Below, one piece after another: positions 6,535-6,729 of a stretch of DNA of 6,729 nt. The notes beneath the pieces were generated by a model. The model saw nothing but the letters and a program-made list of their open reading frames with translations. It was not told where the DNA came from and did not search any database. Both the position numbers and the translations under genes were made by a program. How positions within the stretch are numbered: the first letter of the stretch is position 1; every line of letters begins with the position of its first letter. This DNA is from Bacteroidota bacterium (GTDB lineage Bacteria > Bacteroidota > Bacteroidia > Chitinophagales > Chitinophagaceae), in NCBI GenBank assembly GCA_023427575.1, contig JAEZAY010000547.1, positions 1-6,729 of the forward strand. The letters are read 5' to 3'.

Positions 6535-6614
6535 TGATAATGTGCCAATGTGCAAATGTGCGAAATGTGCCAATGTGAAAATGTGATAATTTGGTAATGT
6601 GATAATGTGATAAT
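6535..6614. repeat. Octamer tandem array, copy 2
   Basis: The TGA at 6535-6537 looks like the tail of a unit. In-register units then start at 6538: TAATGTGC, CAATGTGC, AAATGTGC, a 9-bp GAAATGTGC, CAATGTGA, AAATGTGA, TAATTTGG, TAATGTGA, TAATGTGA, then TAAT. It has about two more units than copy 1, in a different order except at the end, where both arrays finish TAATGTGATAATCA just before the core. Confidence 0.9.
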
Positions 6615-6684
6615 CAATGGTGTCCGGGTTAAATGTATTCCCCCGGGCCTCGGAAGAAATCCGTTAAGAAAATTGAAACGGACG
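6615..6684. repeat. Conserved ~70-bp repeat core, copy 2
   Basis: Nearly identical to 6461-6531. There is one substitution (CAATGG for CATTGG), one extra T (GGGTTAAATG for GGGTAAATG), and a C/G tract shortened from C6G4 to C5G3; the remaining aligned bases are the same. The inverted repeats are kept: CCGGG (6624-6628)/CCCGG (6642-6646) and TCCGTT (6660-6665)/AACGGA (6677-6682). Similarity to copy 1 stops right after GGACG. Confidence 0.88.
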
Positions 6685-6729
6685 GCGTAAAATAAAAACA
6701 GTTGTTACCAGAGCCCGGAAATGTTCTGT
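6685..6729. other. Right edge: no assignable gene
   Basis: Unique sequence after the second repeat core. On the minus strand a frame entering from the right edge reads QNISGLW and stops with TAA at 6707-6705, which could be the C-terminus of a gene beyond the window. On the plus strand an ATG at 6721 has only three codons. Neither can be judged from so little sequence. Confidence 0.2.

Noticed and set aside
6401..6614. CRISPR array
   Set aside because: The units are 8 bp with no spacers, and the longer cores occur only twice without cas genes.
6408..6617. A 69-codon minus-strand open frame rich in His, Tyr and Ile
   Set aside because: It runs through both octamer arrays and the first core; the open frame is a by-product of the 8-bp period, and the product has no protein-like composition.

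Overview
The window is most likely a chromosomal segment from a member of the phylum Bacteroidota, perhaps Chitinophagaceae. The evidence is the protein types, the absence of Shine-Dalgarno sequences before the starts, a TAnnTTTG-type -7 promoter element before one gene, and the HYQI-like octamer repeats at the right end. The family-level guess is weak. No phage, integrase, IS or CRISPR signature is visible.

Layout, left to right. Positions 1-978 (minus) hold the N-terminal two thirds of rpoN, the sigma-54 factor, cut by the left edge. Positions 1140-2342 (minus) encode a PLP-dependent DegT/DnrJ/EryC1-type sugar aminotransferase that closely resembles KdnA, the 8-amino-Kdo aminotransferase, and is preceded by a good Bacteroidota -7 element. 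Positions 2421-3926 (minus) encode a secreted GHL10/DUF187 glycoside hydrolase related to DigH/YddW. Positions 3960-4412 (minus) encode a MarR-type regulator immediately upstream of the hydrolase (33-nt gap), with a perfect inverted repeat in front of it that may be an operator. Positions 4551-5669 (minus) encode a Tat-signal-bearing Gfo/Idh/MocA oxidoreductase of the glucose-fructose oxidoreductase type. Divergent from it, 5750-6175 (plus) encodes a small unrecognised helical protein built from two copies of one motif. A strong intrinsic terminator lies at 6311-6346.

The last ~330 bases are non-coding. They carry a compound repeat present twice: an array of degenerate 8-bp units (consensus about TAATGTGN) running into a nearly identical ~70-bp core with internal inverted repeats. 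This, together with the internally duplicated small protein, is the least ordinary part of the window.

Functionally, three neighbouring enzymes (KdnA-like aminotransferase, peptidoglycan or polysaccharide hydrolase, exported sugar oxidoreductase) all point to the cell envelope or sugar metabolism. Apart from the marR-hydrolase pair, they look like separate transcription units, so no dedicated multi-gene system can be claimed from this sequence alone.
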